A DNA stretch of 64,000 nt from UBA2336 sp964419145 (GCA_964419145.1 CAYQOM010000002.1:620001-684000); one strand, 5' to 3'. Positions 26,858-35,105 are shown, counted from the first letter of the stretch. The notes: generated by a model from the sequence alone, not told the origin. Translations and numbers: made by a program.

Positions 26858-27697
26858 ATGAGAGCGATCTGGAAAGGGCATATCCGTTTTTCGCTGGTAA
26901 CAATACCTGTTCGGATATACAATGCCATTGATTCGGCACAAACCATCAGCTTTAACCTGCTTTCCCGCAAAGGGCATAACCCGGTAGCGTATGAAAAGAA
27001 AGATAAGGTTACCGGTGAAGTGTTACGCACGGAGGACATCATTAAAGGGTATCAATATGAGCCTGGACAGTTTGTAATTATAGAACAGGAGGATTTTGCA
27101 AAGGTTAAGCTGAAGAGCACCCGCATCATAGATATTGAAGGGTTTGTTCAGGCTGAAGAAGTTCACGCCACGCTGTATGAATCACCGTATTACATTGGTC
27201 CGGATGGTGATGTGGCTGCAAAGAGTTATGGCTTATTGTGCGAAACATTGAAGCAAACCGGTCGCGTGGGCGTTGGTCGTGTGGTATTGCGCGATCGCGA
27301 GACGGTAGTGCTGTTGGCTCCGCATGAAAGTGGCTTGATGGTTTACAGGTTGCGTTACCCCAATGAAGTGCGCAGCATAAAAGAAGTGCCCGGTATTTTA
27401 GAAACGCTTAATGCCGATAAAGAGCAACTCAAACTGGCCAAAACCCTGGTCGATTCCATGACCCGCCAGTTTGTGGATATTGAGATGAAGGACCACTACA
27501 CTGAAGAACTGAAGAAAATGATTCAGGCCAAGATTGAAGGTAAGGAGATTATTACCGTAGCCGAAGAAGAGCCTGAAGTAGTGGATATTATGACCGCCCT
27601 TAAAGCCAGTATTGAACAAGCCAAGAAGAAACCGATGGAGAAGGCCAAGGGCAAGGTTGCAGAGGCAGATAAGAAGCAGAGAAGGAAGGCAAGCTAA
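26858..27697 (+). CDS. ku: Ku protein (non-homologous end joining)
   Basis: 279 residues from the ATG at 26858 (MRAIWKGHIRFSLVTIPVRI); the upstream open codons from 26795 lack a Ku-like start. The protein is a bacterial Ku core: beta-barrel ('ISFNLLSRKGHNPVAYEKKD', GQFVIIEQEDFAKVKL, 'LRDRETVVLLAPHESGLMVY') followed by helices and a Lys-rich C-terminal tail (KKPMEKAKGKVAEADKKQRR) of the type that contacts DNA and LigD. It binds double-strand ends as a homodimer ring and recruits LigD, which is encoded 5.2 kb upstream on the same strand. The tail length is moderate. Confidence 0.95.
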   Translation: MRAIWKGHIRFSLVTIPVRIYNAIDSAQTISFNLLSRKGHNPVAYEKKDKVTGEVLRTEDIIKGYQYEPGQFVIIEQEDFAKVKLKSTRIIDIEGFVQAEEVHATLYESPYYIGPDGDVAAKSYGLLCETLKQTGRVGVGRVVLRDRETVVLLAPHESGLMVYRLRYPNEVRSIKEVPGILETLNADKEQLKLAKTLVDSMTRQFVDIEMKDHYTEELKKMIQAKIEGKEIITVAEEEPEVVDIMTALKASIEQAKKKPMEKAKGKVAEADKKQRRKAS

Positions 27698-27710
27698 AAG
27701 GCTTCGAGCC

Positions 27711-27731
27711 TCAAGCTTCAAGCTTCAAGCT
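27711..27731 (+). repeat. three tandem 7-bp repeats (TCAAGCT)
   Basis: TCAAGCT occurs three times in a row between ku and the TPR gene, directly after a small perfect hairpin (AGGCT-TCG-AGCCT, 27699-27711). Followed by TTTGGCTTTTT, the hairpin may act as a weak terminator for ku. The triplicate is a likely slippage site. Confidence 0.6.
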
Positions 27732-27739
27732 TTGGCTTT

Positions 27740-27767
27740 TTGCTTTCGGGTTTCAGCCGTACCTTTG
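27740..27767 (+). promoter_or_regulatory. Bacteroidota-type promoter (TTG-N17-TACCTTTG)
   Basis: TTG at 27740-27742 and TACCTTTG at 27760-27767. The ATG of the TPR gene is 4 bp after the -7 box, so the transcript would be leaderless or nearly so. Confidence 0.65.
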
Positions 27768-27771
27768 TGGC

Positions 27772-28368
27772 ATGGCGAAAGTAGTGAAGTTTCCGGGAAC
27801 CGAGCCGTTGAAGTTTGGGCTGCAGAAGGCCCGAAAGAAGAAAGCTTCGGATCAATCGAAACATGGACAGCTTTCGCTTTTTGAACGGGGTAAGGTTATC
27901 AAGCTTGGTCATTACTCCACATTTGAAGAAGCGTTTCTGCTTGATGAAGGGGGTGATACCCAACGTGCCCAGCAACAATACCTGAAGTCCATTGCAGAAG
28001 GAGAGAACCTCGCAGACGCCAATTGTAATTTAGGAATACTCGAATCACAATCCGGCCACACCACCAAAGCCATCGACTATTTTACACAAGCCTTAAAAGC
28101 CGATCCACGTCATTACGAATCGCATTATAACCTGGCCAACATTTATGCTGAAGTAGGTAACTATCCATTAGCCAAAGTGCATTACCGCATGGCGATTGAA
28201 ATAGAACCTGATTTTCCCAACAGTTACTTCAACCTGGGATTGACACTTGCTGTAAACAAAGAGTTTGCCGAGGCTATTGATACGTTAAAGCAATACCTCA
28301 AACTTGTACCGCAAGGTGATCACCATCAGGTTCACGACCTGATTGATCAACTGAGTTCATTGATTTGA
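27772..28368 (+). CDS. cytoplasmic tetratricopeptide-repeat protein
   Basis: 198 residues, no signal peptide. A basic N-terminal segment (residues 1-45, KARKKKASDQSKHGQLSLFE) is followed by about four TPR units (residues 55-190): 'ANCNLGILESQSGHTTKAID', SHYNLANIYAEVGNYPLAKV, 'SYFNLGLTLAVNKEFAEAID'. Such proteins mediate protein-protein contacts. It follows ku but has its own promoter, so a link to end joining is not supported. The convergent DUF3667 gene ends 3 bp away. Confidence 0.85.
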   Translation: MAKVVKFPGTEPLKFGLQKARKKKASDQSKHGQLSLFERGKVIKLGHYSTFEEAFLLDEGGDTQRAQQQYLKSIAEGENLADANCNLGILESQSGHTTKAIDYFTQALKADPRHYESHYNLANIYAEVGNYPLAKVHYRMAIEIEPDFPNSYFNLGLTLAVNKEFAEAIDTLKQYLKLVPQGDHHQVHDLIDQLSSLI

Positions 28369-28371
28369 TTT

Positions 28372-29220
28372 TTATACCGACCAGAAGGTGATCAAAAAAA
28401 GAATGAAGCGATAGGCTTCCAACGCCAGGAACAATCCCAAAATACCCAATATACTTTTCAGAATTAGTCGCTTGCCTTTTTGGGTATAAAAATTTCTCGC
28501 AGCCCGATATAAGAAGTAAAGATTGGTGGTCACAAATACAATCGTCAGGCTACCATCATTTAAGTATTCATTCCAATTTAATTCTCCCCATCGGAACAAT
28601 CGACTGACAATCCACAGCAGCACGGAAAGCACAATGGCATTGATAAAGATGTTGAAACTGACCAGTTCAACGGCCAGTGTAGTGTGATCGGTAAAGTATC
28701 GGTTTTTCTTTCTAAAAATCAGGCTTAGTGGTAGCGCAGCCAATAACACAAAAATGATAACCAATAATTTGGCGAGACCTGTGGTTTTATCGTTGTACAT
28801 CAGTTCAAATGCTGCCAGGCTCATGCCCTCCTGCGTCAATCGGTTCACTACCATTTCGCGGGCGAATGCGCTATGAAAGAGGTAATACATTTGTGTACGC
28901 AATGATGAATTGAATAACTGCAATATGGGGAACAGAAAATAAACGAGGTTAAGAATGAAAAACAATTGAAGCGGCCGGATGTAATTCACCCGCCTGCCTT
29001 CCGCATATTCTTTAGAAATAAAACCGGGTTTTGAAATGATATACCACAATGACTTGATAAACTTGTTATCTGCAAAAGTTACGGCTATCAAAATGTTGCT
29101 AAGGAACGATTTCATGGATCGATCTTTCGGCAGAATTACTTTCTCGCCACATTGATTGCAGTAAACTCCCGTGAAGGAGTGCCCGCAGCTTTTACAGGTA
29201 TGTACTTCTTGTTCGCTCAC
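28372..29220 (-). CDS. DUF3667 zinc-ribbon membrane protein
   Basis: 282 residues. The N-terminal zinc ribbon has Cys9, Cys12, Cys21 and Cys24 (CKSCGHSFTGVYCNQCGEK). A cytoplasmic linker holds 'GFISKEYAEGRRVNYIRPLQ', the conserved hallmark of DUF3667. Then about five membrane helices follow (from residue ~88 LFFILNLVYFLFPIL onwards). This family is common in the phylum and has no known function. The start overlaps the stop of the upstream HEAT-like gene by 4 bp (ATGA), so the two are translationally coupled. Confidence 0.88.
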   Translation of the reverse strand: MSEQEVHTCKSCGHSFTGVYCNQCGEKVILPKDRSMKSFLSNILIAVTFADNKFIKSLWYIISKPGFISKEYAEGRRVNYIRPLQLFFILNLVYFLFPILQLFNSSLRTQMYYLFHSAFAREMVVNRLTQEGMSLAAFELMYNDKTTGLAKLLVIIFVLLAALPLSLIFRKKNRYFTDHTTLAVELVSFNIFINAIVLSVLLWIVSRLFRWGELNWNEYLNDGSLTIVFVTTNLYFLYRAARNFYTQKGKRLILKSILGILGLFLALEAYRFILFLITFWSV

Positions 29221-29741
29221 GCTGCTTTTTTGTTCAGTTGTTTCATGGTATTGCGCGCTCTTGAAATCAATCCGGCACTACCGTATGGCAGAATGTCTTC
29301 CAGTATCATAATCAATTCCCGTTTCAGGTCGGGATTGCTTTTGGCAATGTTAGCCAATACGGTCATGGAAAAAGCGCGAACGGCAATTGCTTCCTTGTTA
29401 TTCTGCAGGTAGTCAAAGCATAAAGTGGCAACCTCGCCATGCAGGCTTTTCGGTACTTCAATAAACTGTAGCAAGCGTATGGTGTTTCGTTTTACTGCAT
29501 TATGAAGCGCTGATTGTTTGAGATTTTTTAATAGCCTTTTCAGGTGGGGTTTAACGATTTCAGGATGGTGTTCAACACAAATGCTTAATGGCCAGGCAGA
29601 ACGTTGCGTTACCCGATATGGGCCTTTCAAAAACAGATCTACCAGTTCAGTAAACCGTTCGGAGTCGTTGGCAACATAGCGTACAATTTTAAGCGTTTGT
29701 GCTTTGCTGTGCTCTTTCAGTATCTCCTTTTGCAAATCCAT
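29217..29741 (-). CDS. HEAT-like helical repeat protein
   Basis: 174 residues, all helical, soluble, no signal. Helical pairs such as 'RVTQRSAWPLSICVEHHPEI', 'NAVKRNTIRLLQFIEVPKS' and 'IAVRAFSMTVLANIAKSNPD' match HEAT or adenylosuccinate-lyase-unrelated armadillo-type repeats. This protein resembles the short HEAT proteins seen in many Bacteroidota genomes. It is coupled by a 4-bp overlap to the DUF3667 gene, so it may be the soluble partner of that membrane protein. Confidence 0.75.
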   Translation of the reverse strand: MDLQKEILKEHSKAQTLKIVRYVANDSERFTELVDLFLKGPYRVTQRSAWPLSICVEHHPEIVKPHLKRLLKNLKQSALHNAVKRNTIRLLQFIEVPKSLHGEVATLCFDYLQNNKEAIAVRAFSMTVLANIAKSNPDLKRELIMILEDILPYGSAGLISRARNTMKQLNKKAA

Positions 29742-29888
29742 GTAAAAACAAAAGTCTGCAAAAATTTCGATTCCCGAGCAGGGTTTGATCCAACATCCAA
29801 CAGCTGATGTTCATCACCTCCAGTCATTGATTTCGGTCAGGGAATGACTCGTTAATAAGTACGAAGTTTCCTATCCAATTGTACGGTT

Positions 29889-30344
29889 ATGAAAAACACA
29901 GGTATTTGGATCGATTCGCGCGAGGCGCGGATTGTTCAGGTGGTGGATGGAAGGCAGATTAGCCTCAACCGGATGTTTTCGGGCTTGAACATACGCGAAC
30001 ATTTTGAGGGTGAAGTCTCTCGTAAAGTGAAACGCGGTTTTACGGGGTTTGATTACGAGCGGCAACAGCGAAACCGCCATGGTCAATCGTTGAAGCAATT
30101 TTGCCAGGCTGTAGTCCGGGTGGTTGGTACAAGTGATAATGTTTACCTGCTTGGGCCAGCCCAAACCAAGCTGGTTTTAGAAAAGGAGTTGAGGGAAAGT
30201 AATTCTAAGGCTCGTATTTTGGGGGTGGATGCCTGCGACAAGCTATCCGATAATAAGTTGATAGAAAAAGTAAAAGGTTACTTCAATACGCATCTAGAAA
30301 GCACGAAACAAAAGGGAAAAAAGAAAGTAGCGGCTGAAGCTTAA
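29889..30344 (+). CDS. eRF1-like/Host_attach-like domain protein (tentative)
   Basis: 151 residues starting MKNTGIWIDSREARIVQVVD. The layout resembles the Host_attach/bacterial eRF1-like (baeRF) fold: an initial strand with Asp-Ser and Ala-Arg-Ile (WIDSREARI), a middle strand 'NVYLLGPAQTKLVLEKEL', then CDKLSDNKLIEKVKGYF, where these families have K-D-L-[ST]-x..eL. A basic Lys-rich tail ends the protein. By analogy it could contact ribosomes or tRNA, for example in ribosome rescue, but that is inference from pattern only. The unknown gene on the other strand ends immediately next to it. Confidence 0.55.
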   Translation: MKNTGIWIDSREARIVQVVDGRQISLNRMFSGLNIREHFEGEVSRKVKRGFTGFDYERQQRNRHGQSLKQFCQAVVRVVGTSDNVYLLGPAQTKLVLEKELRESNSKARILGVDACDKLSDNKLIEKVKGYFNTHLESTKQKGKKKVAAEA

Positions 30345-30701
30345 TCAGGCGCTGTAGCGGTATTCCAAGTGGTTGCTTGCCATGGATTGAATCAACGCTT
30401 CTTCCTGAGGCGTGAAAGAAATTTCCTTTTTCTTATTACGGATGCTTTCAAAATACTTCTCCAGGCTGGGATAGAAGTTTAGCCTGTATTTAAATACCGT
30501 TTTGCTGCCAATTGCTTTTTTAAGATCGCGTAACGCAGTGCGGTCATCTACCCACAATAGATATAATGAATCACTTTCTGGTGAACCAGGCATGTACGGA
30601 AAGTTAGAACGCTCCAGGTTTTCCAAAACCTCGTCCTTAAACCCAGGTTTTCCGGCAATATAAATCGTTGTCCATTCCATAGAGAAAACTCCTTCTTTCA
30701 T
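30345..30701 (-). CDS. small protein of unknown function
   Basis: 118 residues (MKEGVFSMEWTTIYIAGKPG), soluble, alpha/beta. An internal ATG seven codons in (MEWTTIYIAG) is an equally good start. The segments 'SLYLLWVDDRTALRDLKKAI' and 'FKYRLNFYPSLEKYFESI' look like a compact fold. I do not recognise the family. It converges on the eRF1-like gene with no space between the stops. Its upstream region (30702-30974) is free of genes and contains a 9-bp inverted repeat (30714-30722 with 30787-30795). Confidence 0.6.
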   Translation of the reverse strand: MKEGVFSMEWTTIYIAGKPGFKDEVLENLERSNFPYMPGSPESDSLYLLWVDDRTALRDLKKAIGSKTVFKYRLNFYPSLEKYFESIRNKKKEISFTPQEEALIQSMASNHLEYRYSA

Positions 30702-30974
30702 CTTTTACAGTATTTACGTACGAGCTTCCGCTCCATCACAAATGAAAATATGGTGGTGGCGTATTCGTTAAAAATTTTATGTAACTTACTGTAAATCAAT
30801 TCTTTTAATGTTATTCACGAATACTAACGGAAGTTGTGGGTTAAGGTTCCATAAAAGGAAAAATTGTTTGAATAATTTTTTAGTTGAAATTTCAGGAGAG
30901 ATAGCAATGACAATTGATGCTCATTCCGAATTTAGTATGGCAACGTTTGGCGTTTATTCTGTTGATTTGTCTTT

Positions 30975-32141
30975 ATGGAGTTGCATGATGCCGTAACCAT
31001 TACCCGGCAAGGGTACGTTGCCAATGATGGGGCCCGTTTGGTTCGTGCCGGTCGTGAGTATTTTCATTTGCTGCAACAGCTTATTCGCGAGGCCAGGCAT
31101 ACCATTCATTTACAAACATACATTTTTGAGGAGGACGAAACGGGAAAAGAAGTTATTCAGGAATTGCTGCTGGCAGCACATCGGGGTGTAAAGATTTATA
31201 TAATAATTGATGGATATGCTTCCCAGAATTTTTCGGATGAGTTAGTGGAGCGTTTGCGATCTGCAGGAATCTATTTTCGGTTTTTTGCTGCCTATTTCAG
31301 AAGCAAGTACTTCTATTTTGGCAGGAGAATGCATCATAAGGTTTTTGTGGCGGATGCTAAGCGAAGTTTAGTCGGGGGGATCAATATTGGAAATCATTAT
31401 AATGACACGGCTACGAATGTGGCCTGGCTGGATTGGGCAACTTACGTGGAAGGACCAGTAGGCTTGTTGCTTCAGCAGATTTGTGAAAGGCGGGTTAAGA
31501 ATGAAACGTTTACCCGCATTGTATTGCCACCCGTTCCGGATCTCACAAATCGAATTTTAGTTCGCCCGCGCATTAACGATTGGGTTCGCAGAAAGCGCGA
31601 AATCTCGCTCAGCTATACGGAGATGTTTAAAGAAGCGAAATCGCACATCACTATGGTGTCCAGTTATTTTATTCCAGGTAATATTTTGAAGCGCTACATA
31701 GCCGATGCAGCGAAACGTGGTGTGAAAATACGGGTTATTCAAACTGGAATATCTGATGTAACCGTAGCCAAGTATGCTGAGCGTTACATGTACAATTGGT
31801 TTTTACGAAATGGCATTGAGTTGTATGAGTATCAACCCAAAGTGTTGCACGCCAAGCTGGCTACGTATGATGGCAAATGGGTAACAGTGGGATCCTATAA
31901 CCTCAACAACATCAGTGCATATGCCAGTGTGGAGTTAAACCTGGATATTCTCGATACAGATTTTGCTAAAGATGCCGAAGCCCGATTGCAACGAATTATC
32001 AATCATGACTGTATTCAAATAACCCCTGAGTATTTTCAAAAAAAGCAAACGTTGTTAGAACGTTTTCTGCAACGCAGTGCATATGATATTTTCAGGATAC
32101 TGCTTTTTGTGTTTACGTTTTATTTTAAGCAACGCGATTGA
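30975..32141 (+). CDS. cardiolipin synthase-like phospholipase D family protein
   Basis: 388 residues with two HKD motifs of the phospholipase D superfamily: 'HHKVFVADAKRSLVGGINI' (about residue 120) and 'LHAKLATYDGKWVTVGSYNL' (about residue 294). Each supplies His-Lys-Asp/Glu to a shared active site. Length and motif spacing fit ClsB-type cardiolipin/phosphatidylglycerol-forming enzymes, which lack long N-terminal membrane helices. A hydrophobic C-terminal segment (IFRILLFVFTFYFKQRD) may anchor it to the inner membrane. The starting ATG at 30975 follows a 273-bp region with no gene. Convergent with the DUF5777 gene 20 bp away. Confidence 0.85.
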   Translation: MELHDAVTITRQGYVANDGARLVRAGREYFHLLQQLIREARHTIHLQTYIFEEDETGKEVIQELLLAAHRGVKIYIIIDGYASQNFSDELVERLRSAGIYFRFFAAYFRSKYFYFGRRMHHKVFVADAKRSLVGGINIGNHYNDTATNVAWLDWATYVEGPVGLLLQQICERRVKNETFTRIVLPPVPDLTNRILVRPRINDWVRRKREISLSYTEMFKEAKSHITMVSSYFIPGNILKRYIADAAKRGVKIRVIQTGISDVTVAKYAERYMYNWFLRNGIELYEYQPKVLHAKLATYDGKWVTVGSYNLNNISAYASVELNLDILDTDFAKDAEARLQRIINHDCIQITPEYFQKKQTLLERFLQRSAYDIFRILLFVFTFYFKQRD

Positions 32142-32161
32142 GTAGATTACGTGAATTGTTA

Positions 32162-33046
32162 TTATTTGCGCGGGTCCTTCAAGGTAAACACCCTGGAAAT
32201 GCAGAATCCAAAATGGATGTCACCCTTCAAAAAATCACCAGTTGTTTCTGATATGAAGGTTCTTTCTGTCATTCCTGTTGAATTGGTAAAGTAAAGTTGA
32301 AATACGTGCCCACCTGTTTCAATATCCACACCAAGACCAACAGAGTTTCTCGTATCTGAAAATTTATACCCGGGTAGTTGATAGTAGTATTCTGCGTTGA
32401 TTGTAATTCTTTTTGTGATTTTTATTCGGCCTCCGGCTCCCAATGCAAATAAATCATTCGATAATGTAGTTCCGGGAACAAGATTGTAATGATTAACGGT
32501 GGGCATGACTTGAAAAGAAATGGATTCATTGAATTTACGAGCAACCATAACCTGAAACGTATAGTATAAGTGGGATGATTGGAAATTCTCTCGTGATGGG
32601 TTGTCGAATTTTTGTGTTTTGTAAACCATAGCGCCAAGTGCACTTACTGTAACAGGCATAATTTTATTTCCGCTAGCCTGGCGTAACAATTTGTATTTCA
32701 TAAATCCGTCCAATTGCTTCTCATACGTACTTCTGCCAATGCCTACCATCCACCGGTTGTTAATTCCATAGTCTAATCCAATGCGGGTAGTAGCTTGATC
32801 CAGTCCAAAAAACTCGTAGAGACCACTGTTTACTAAACCAAATCGGTGTGAAATCCGAAGATCCAGAACGCCACCTGCTACATGTTCAATGGAATGGCCA
32901 TTAATGAGTCTTGTTGTTTTGAATGTTGCTGTGGTATAATCTGTTTTTGCTTCGGACTCTTTGTCCAGCAAATCGAGCAAATCGTCTTGGGCAGCGGCTT
33001 GTAACCAACCTGCCATGAGAATTACGATAGTAATGCACTTATTCAT
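32162..33046 (-). CDS. DUF5777 family outer-membrane beta-barrel
   Basis: 294 residues from the ATG at 33044-33046 (MNKCITIVILMAGWLQAAAQ signal peptide); the nine codons upstream are not needed. Barrel-like strands: 'LDLRISHRFGLVNSGLYEFF', 'RIGLDYGINNRWMVGIGRST', YYQLPGYKF, FQLYFTNSTGMTERTFI. This matches DUF5777, a phylum-specific barrel family. Last gene of an envelope operon that also encodes YceI, two c-type cytochromes and an OB-fold protein; it starts 2 bp after the YceI stop. It probably forms the outer-membrane part of whatever the operon does. Confidence 0.85.
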   Translation of the reverse strand: MNKCITIVILMAGWLQAAAQDDLLDLLDKESEAKTDYTTATFKTTRLINGHSIEHVAGGVLDLRISHRFGLVNSGLYEFFGLDQATTRIGLDYGINNRWMVGIGRSTYEKQLDGFMKYKLLRQASGNKIMPVTVSALGAMVYKTQKFDNPSRENFQSSHLYYTFQVMVARKFNESISFQVMPTVNHYNLVPGTTLSNDLFALGAGGRIKITKRITINAEYYYQLPGYKFSDTRNSVGLGVDIETGGHVFQLYFTNSTGMTERTFISETTGDFLKGDIHFGFCISRVFTLKDPRK

Positions 33047-33048
33047 GT

Positions 33049-33597
33049 TTAGGATTTTGGCTGGTACACGCAATTCACCTTGATTTCGATTTCCTTGGCT
33101 ATCTTATCTGATACGAGTGCAGGAATTTCTATTTTATAGTTTTCCAGTCGTATGGGAAAAGTGCTGGTGGCTGATAGTTGTGTGTTGGCAACAGTAAGCA
33201 CTCCATTCGTTTTAATATTTTGGGTTACCCCGTGAATGGTAAGGTCTCCGGAAATTTCAACCGGATACGAACCATTTTTAGTCAGATCAATGGTTTCTAT
33301 GTTCAGAACTTTTCCACTGAATGTTGCTTTCGGAAACTTATCGGACTCCATGTAATTTTCGTTAAAATGCTCCTCCATTAATGCCTTTTGAAATCTGAAA
33401 CTTTTCACCAATACGGCAAAGGCAACTTCACCGGTTTTAATGTTCATGATACTGGTGGCTTCGTTGTTAACGGCATCAATGTTTTCAACTTGTGTTTTTG
33501 AGAAAAAGGAAACCTGCCCGTTACGCGTCATGAATAAGGTTTGTGCAAAACTTGCACTGGTGATAATGAGCCCGATGAGTAGGGTTAGTGTTTTCAT
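33049..33597 (-). CDS. YceI family periplasmic protein
   Basis: 182 residues with a signal peptide (MKTLTLLIGLIITSASFAQ). Typical YceI lipocalin-like strands: GQVSFFSKTQVENIDAVNNE, 'FRFQKALMEEHFNENYMESD' with the characteristic H-F-x-x-N/x-M-x-x-x-K/FPKATF, and 'SGDLTIHGVTQNIKTNGVLT'. YceI proteins bind polyisoprenoids or amides in a long cavity. Here it is in an operon with c-type cytochromes, which fits a carrier for a quinone-like molecule, but this is inference. 11 bp after the upstream cytochrome gene, 2 bp before DUF5777. Confidence 0.93.
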   Translation of the reverse strand: MKTLTLLIGLIITSASFAQTLFMTRNGQVSFFSKTQVENIDAVNNEATSIMNIKTGEVAFAVLVKSFRFQKALMEEHFNENYMESDKFPKATFSGKVLNIETIDLTKNGSYPVEISGDLTIHGVTQNIKTNGVLTVANTQLSATSTFPIRLENYKIEIPALVSDKIAKEIEIKVNCVYQPKS

Positions 33598-33608
33598 AAG
33601 TAATGCAG

Positions 33609-33995
33609 TTAGTTGTTTAAGGACCCGCTTTTAATCCAGTTATCAATTTTTTGAATTTCACAAGCCGATAGCTTACCACTATTTTTTGGCATAGGTGAAA
33701 AACTTCCTATATGCTTGATACTTCCAATTAAGCTTCCATCGCTCACGTAGGGAAGTACATCAGCATATGAATCAAGTTTGATGTCGGCCGATGGTGAAGT
33801 ACCTCCATGGCAATTGTTGCATCGGCCATCCAGTATGGGTCTAATATCATTTTGATAGGATGGTGAGGCCGGGGGTACACAATTCGCGGTTTCCGGATAA
33901 AGAATGCCCTCTTTATCATAATAACACGAAGTTAGTACAAGGCCAACCCAAAGTAACAGGGTTGTTTTTTTTAAGTTAGTCGTTAAGCGCACCAT
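33609..33995 (-). CDS. lipoprotein c-type cytochrome, one heme
   Basis: 128 residues. Signal peptide with lipobox (VLTSC, Cys24). One heme c site, C59-N-N-C62-H63 within 'ILDGRCNNCHGGTSPSADI', with Met102 in SPMPKNSGKLS as the probable second iron ligand. The arrangement resembles the planctomycete-type cytochrome c (PSCyt1) fold and the second half of the next protein upstream, suggesting duplication. Its first 20 bp overlap that upstream gene, so translation is probably coupled. A likely electron carrier tethered to the inner or outer membrane. Confidence 0.85.
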   Translation of the reverse strand: MVRLTTNLKKTTLLLWVGLVLTSCYYDKEGILYPETANCVPPASPSYQNDIRPILDGRCNNCHGGTSPSADIKLDSYADVLPYVSDGSLIGSIKHIGSFSPMPKNSGKLSACEIQKIDNWIKSGSLNN

Positions 33996-34704
33996 TTTCT
34001 ATCCATTTTTCAACTAGTCGTATTTCGCATTGCGATAATTTTGTGCCTTGCGGCATGGGTACATATCCAACAGCATGTTTGATTGTACCCAGTAATGAGC
34101 CATCGTCAACCGTTAATTTTACATGTGTATAATCCGAGAGATTAACATCGCCATTGAGTTCAGTAGGTTTATGGCAACCCACACATGCCCGATCAAGAAT
34201 TGCTTTTATTTGAATGGAGTAGGTGTATTGAGTGGAATCACAATAGCAAGCACAATTGGTTGTATTTCTTGCTCCCTGGTTAATCCACGCTGCAATGGAA
34301 TCTTTTTGTGCTGATGTTACCGAGCCATCCGGTGGCATCCGGTCTTCACCGGATTCAAAAAGTACTTCATAAATTTTACTATCAGCTGCATCACCCGGTT
34401 TTATTCCCTTGCGTACAATCGTGGTGTAACTGCTTAGGTTATATCCGTCTTCATGTGTTTCAGCATCATGACAACCGGGACGTGCACAGGCAGAAATGAA
34501 TATGGGAAGGACATTGGTTTCAAAGCAAATTTCTCCGGGAGGTGTACACCCTGGAATGGAAGGTTTGCCGTCATTAAGTGAATTAGGATCCAAAAATGGA
34601 TCATGTGTACAAGCGGCAATAACAATCAGTGCAAGCGTAATGGTCTTGATGTTTCCAGATATAGATCTGTTCTTATGGGTAACCAGGTTCAATAACTTTC
34701 TCAT
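33976..34704 (-). CDS. lipoprotein di-heme c-type cytochrome
   Basis: 242 residues from the ATG at 34702-34704, which overlaps the stop of the OB-fold gene as ATGA; a further upstream start is less likely. Lipobox VIAAC (Cys32). First heme site has the wider spacing C73-x4-C78-H79 (CARPGCHD) with Met123 in EDRMPPDG; second is C174-x2-C177-H178 (CVGCHKP) with Met217 in YVPMPQG. Between them a CACYC cluster (151-155) is unexplained. The fold is PSCyt1-like, duplicated. The last 20 bp overlap the one-heme cytochrome gene. Likely electron transfer in the periplasm. Confidence 0.87.
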   Translation of the reverse strand: MRKLLNLVTHKNRSISGNIKTITLALIVIAACTHDPFLDPNSLNDGKPSIPGCTPPGEICFETNVLPIFISACARPGCHDAETHEDGYNLSSYTTIVRKGIKPGDAADSKIYEVLFESGEDRMPPDGSVTSAQKDSIAAWINQGARNTTNCACYCDSTQYTYSIQIKAILDRACVGCHKPTELNGDVNLSDYTHVKLTVDDGSLLGTIKHAVGYVPMPQGTKLSQCEIRLVEKWIENGALND

Positions 34705-35105
34705 GATTTTGCCGGAATACAATTGGTAAGTACAACATCAGATAGAAATCCTTTACAAATTCCTTTCAGGTGAACGGTTTCGCCAGTTTTAATCTGTGAA
34801 TTAGCCCTTTCAAGTGTACATCTTATACCAAATATGGGATCGTCACTCTTGAGCATAACAATGGTGTGGTTATCCATGTCTTGTGTGATTTCAACAACTT
34901 CTCCGTATACCTCGATCACTTTATCCAGGTAGTTTTCATTCGCAGAAATCTCATCGGATTCAAAAGCTTTAAATAGTTCTGTGGCAGAAAGGGAAACAAA
35001 CGGCTTCTGGTCGGCTGTTCGATGGGGCTTATTGTAAAGCCAAAGTGCAAGTACAGCGATAAGCACGACAGCAATAATCAGTGTCCATACAATTCGCGGT
35101 TTCAT
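34701..35105 (-). CDS. membrane-anchored OB-fold (tRNA_anti-like) protein
   Basis: 134 residues: N-terminal membrane helix (about 5-23, IVWTLIIAVVLIAVLALWLY), then a periplasmic domain with the OB-fold pattern of the tRNA_anti-like family: 'LDKVIEVYGEVVEITQDMDN', MLKSDDPIFGIRCTLE, 'TGETVHLKGICKGFLSDVVL'. These anchored OB domains are common in the phylum, and their ligands are unknown. First gene of the five-gene cytochrome/YceI/DUF5777 operon; 98 bp after a histidine kinase gene on the same strand. The gap contains alternative stem-loops (35160-35210). Confidence 0.8.
   Translation of the reverse strand: MKPRIVWTLIIAVVLIAVLALWLYNKPHRTADQKPFVSLSATELFKAFESDEISANENYLDKVIEVYGEVVEITQDMDNHTIVMLKSDDPIFGIRCTLERANSQIKTGETVHLKGICKGFLSDVVLTNCIPAKS

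Noticed and set aside
16120..27697. Defence island built around deacetylase, LigD and Ku
   Set aside because: No nuclease, reverse transcriptase, restriction enzyme or other defence marker is present; the genes are better explained as ordinary metabolism and DNA repair.
30808..30996. 62-codon open frame before the cardiolipin synthase-like gene
   Set aside because: Composition is not protein-like, it has no neighbour on the strand to form a unit with and it overlaps the next gene's start.
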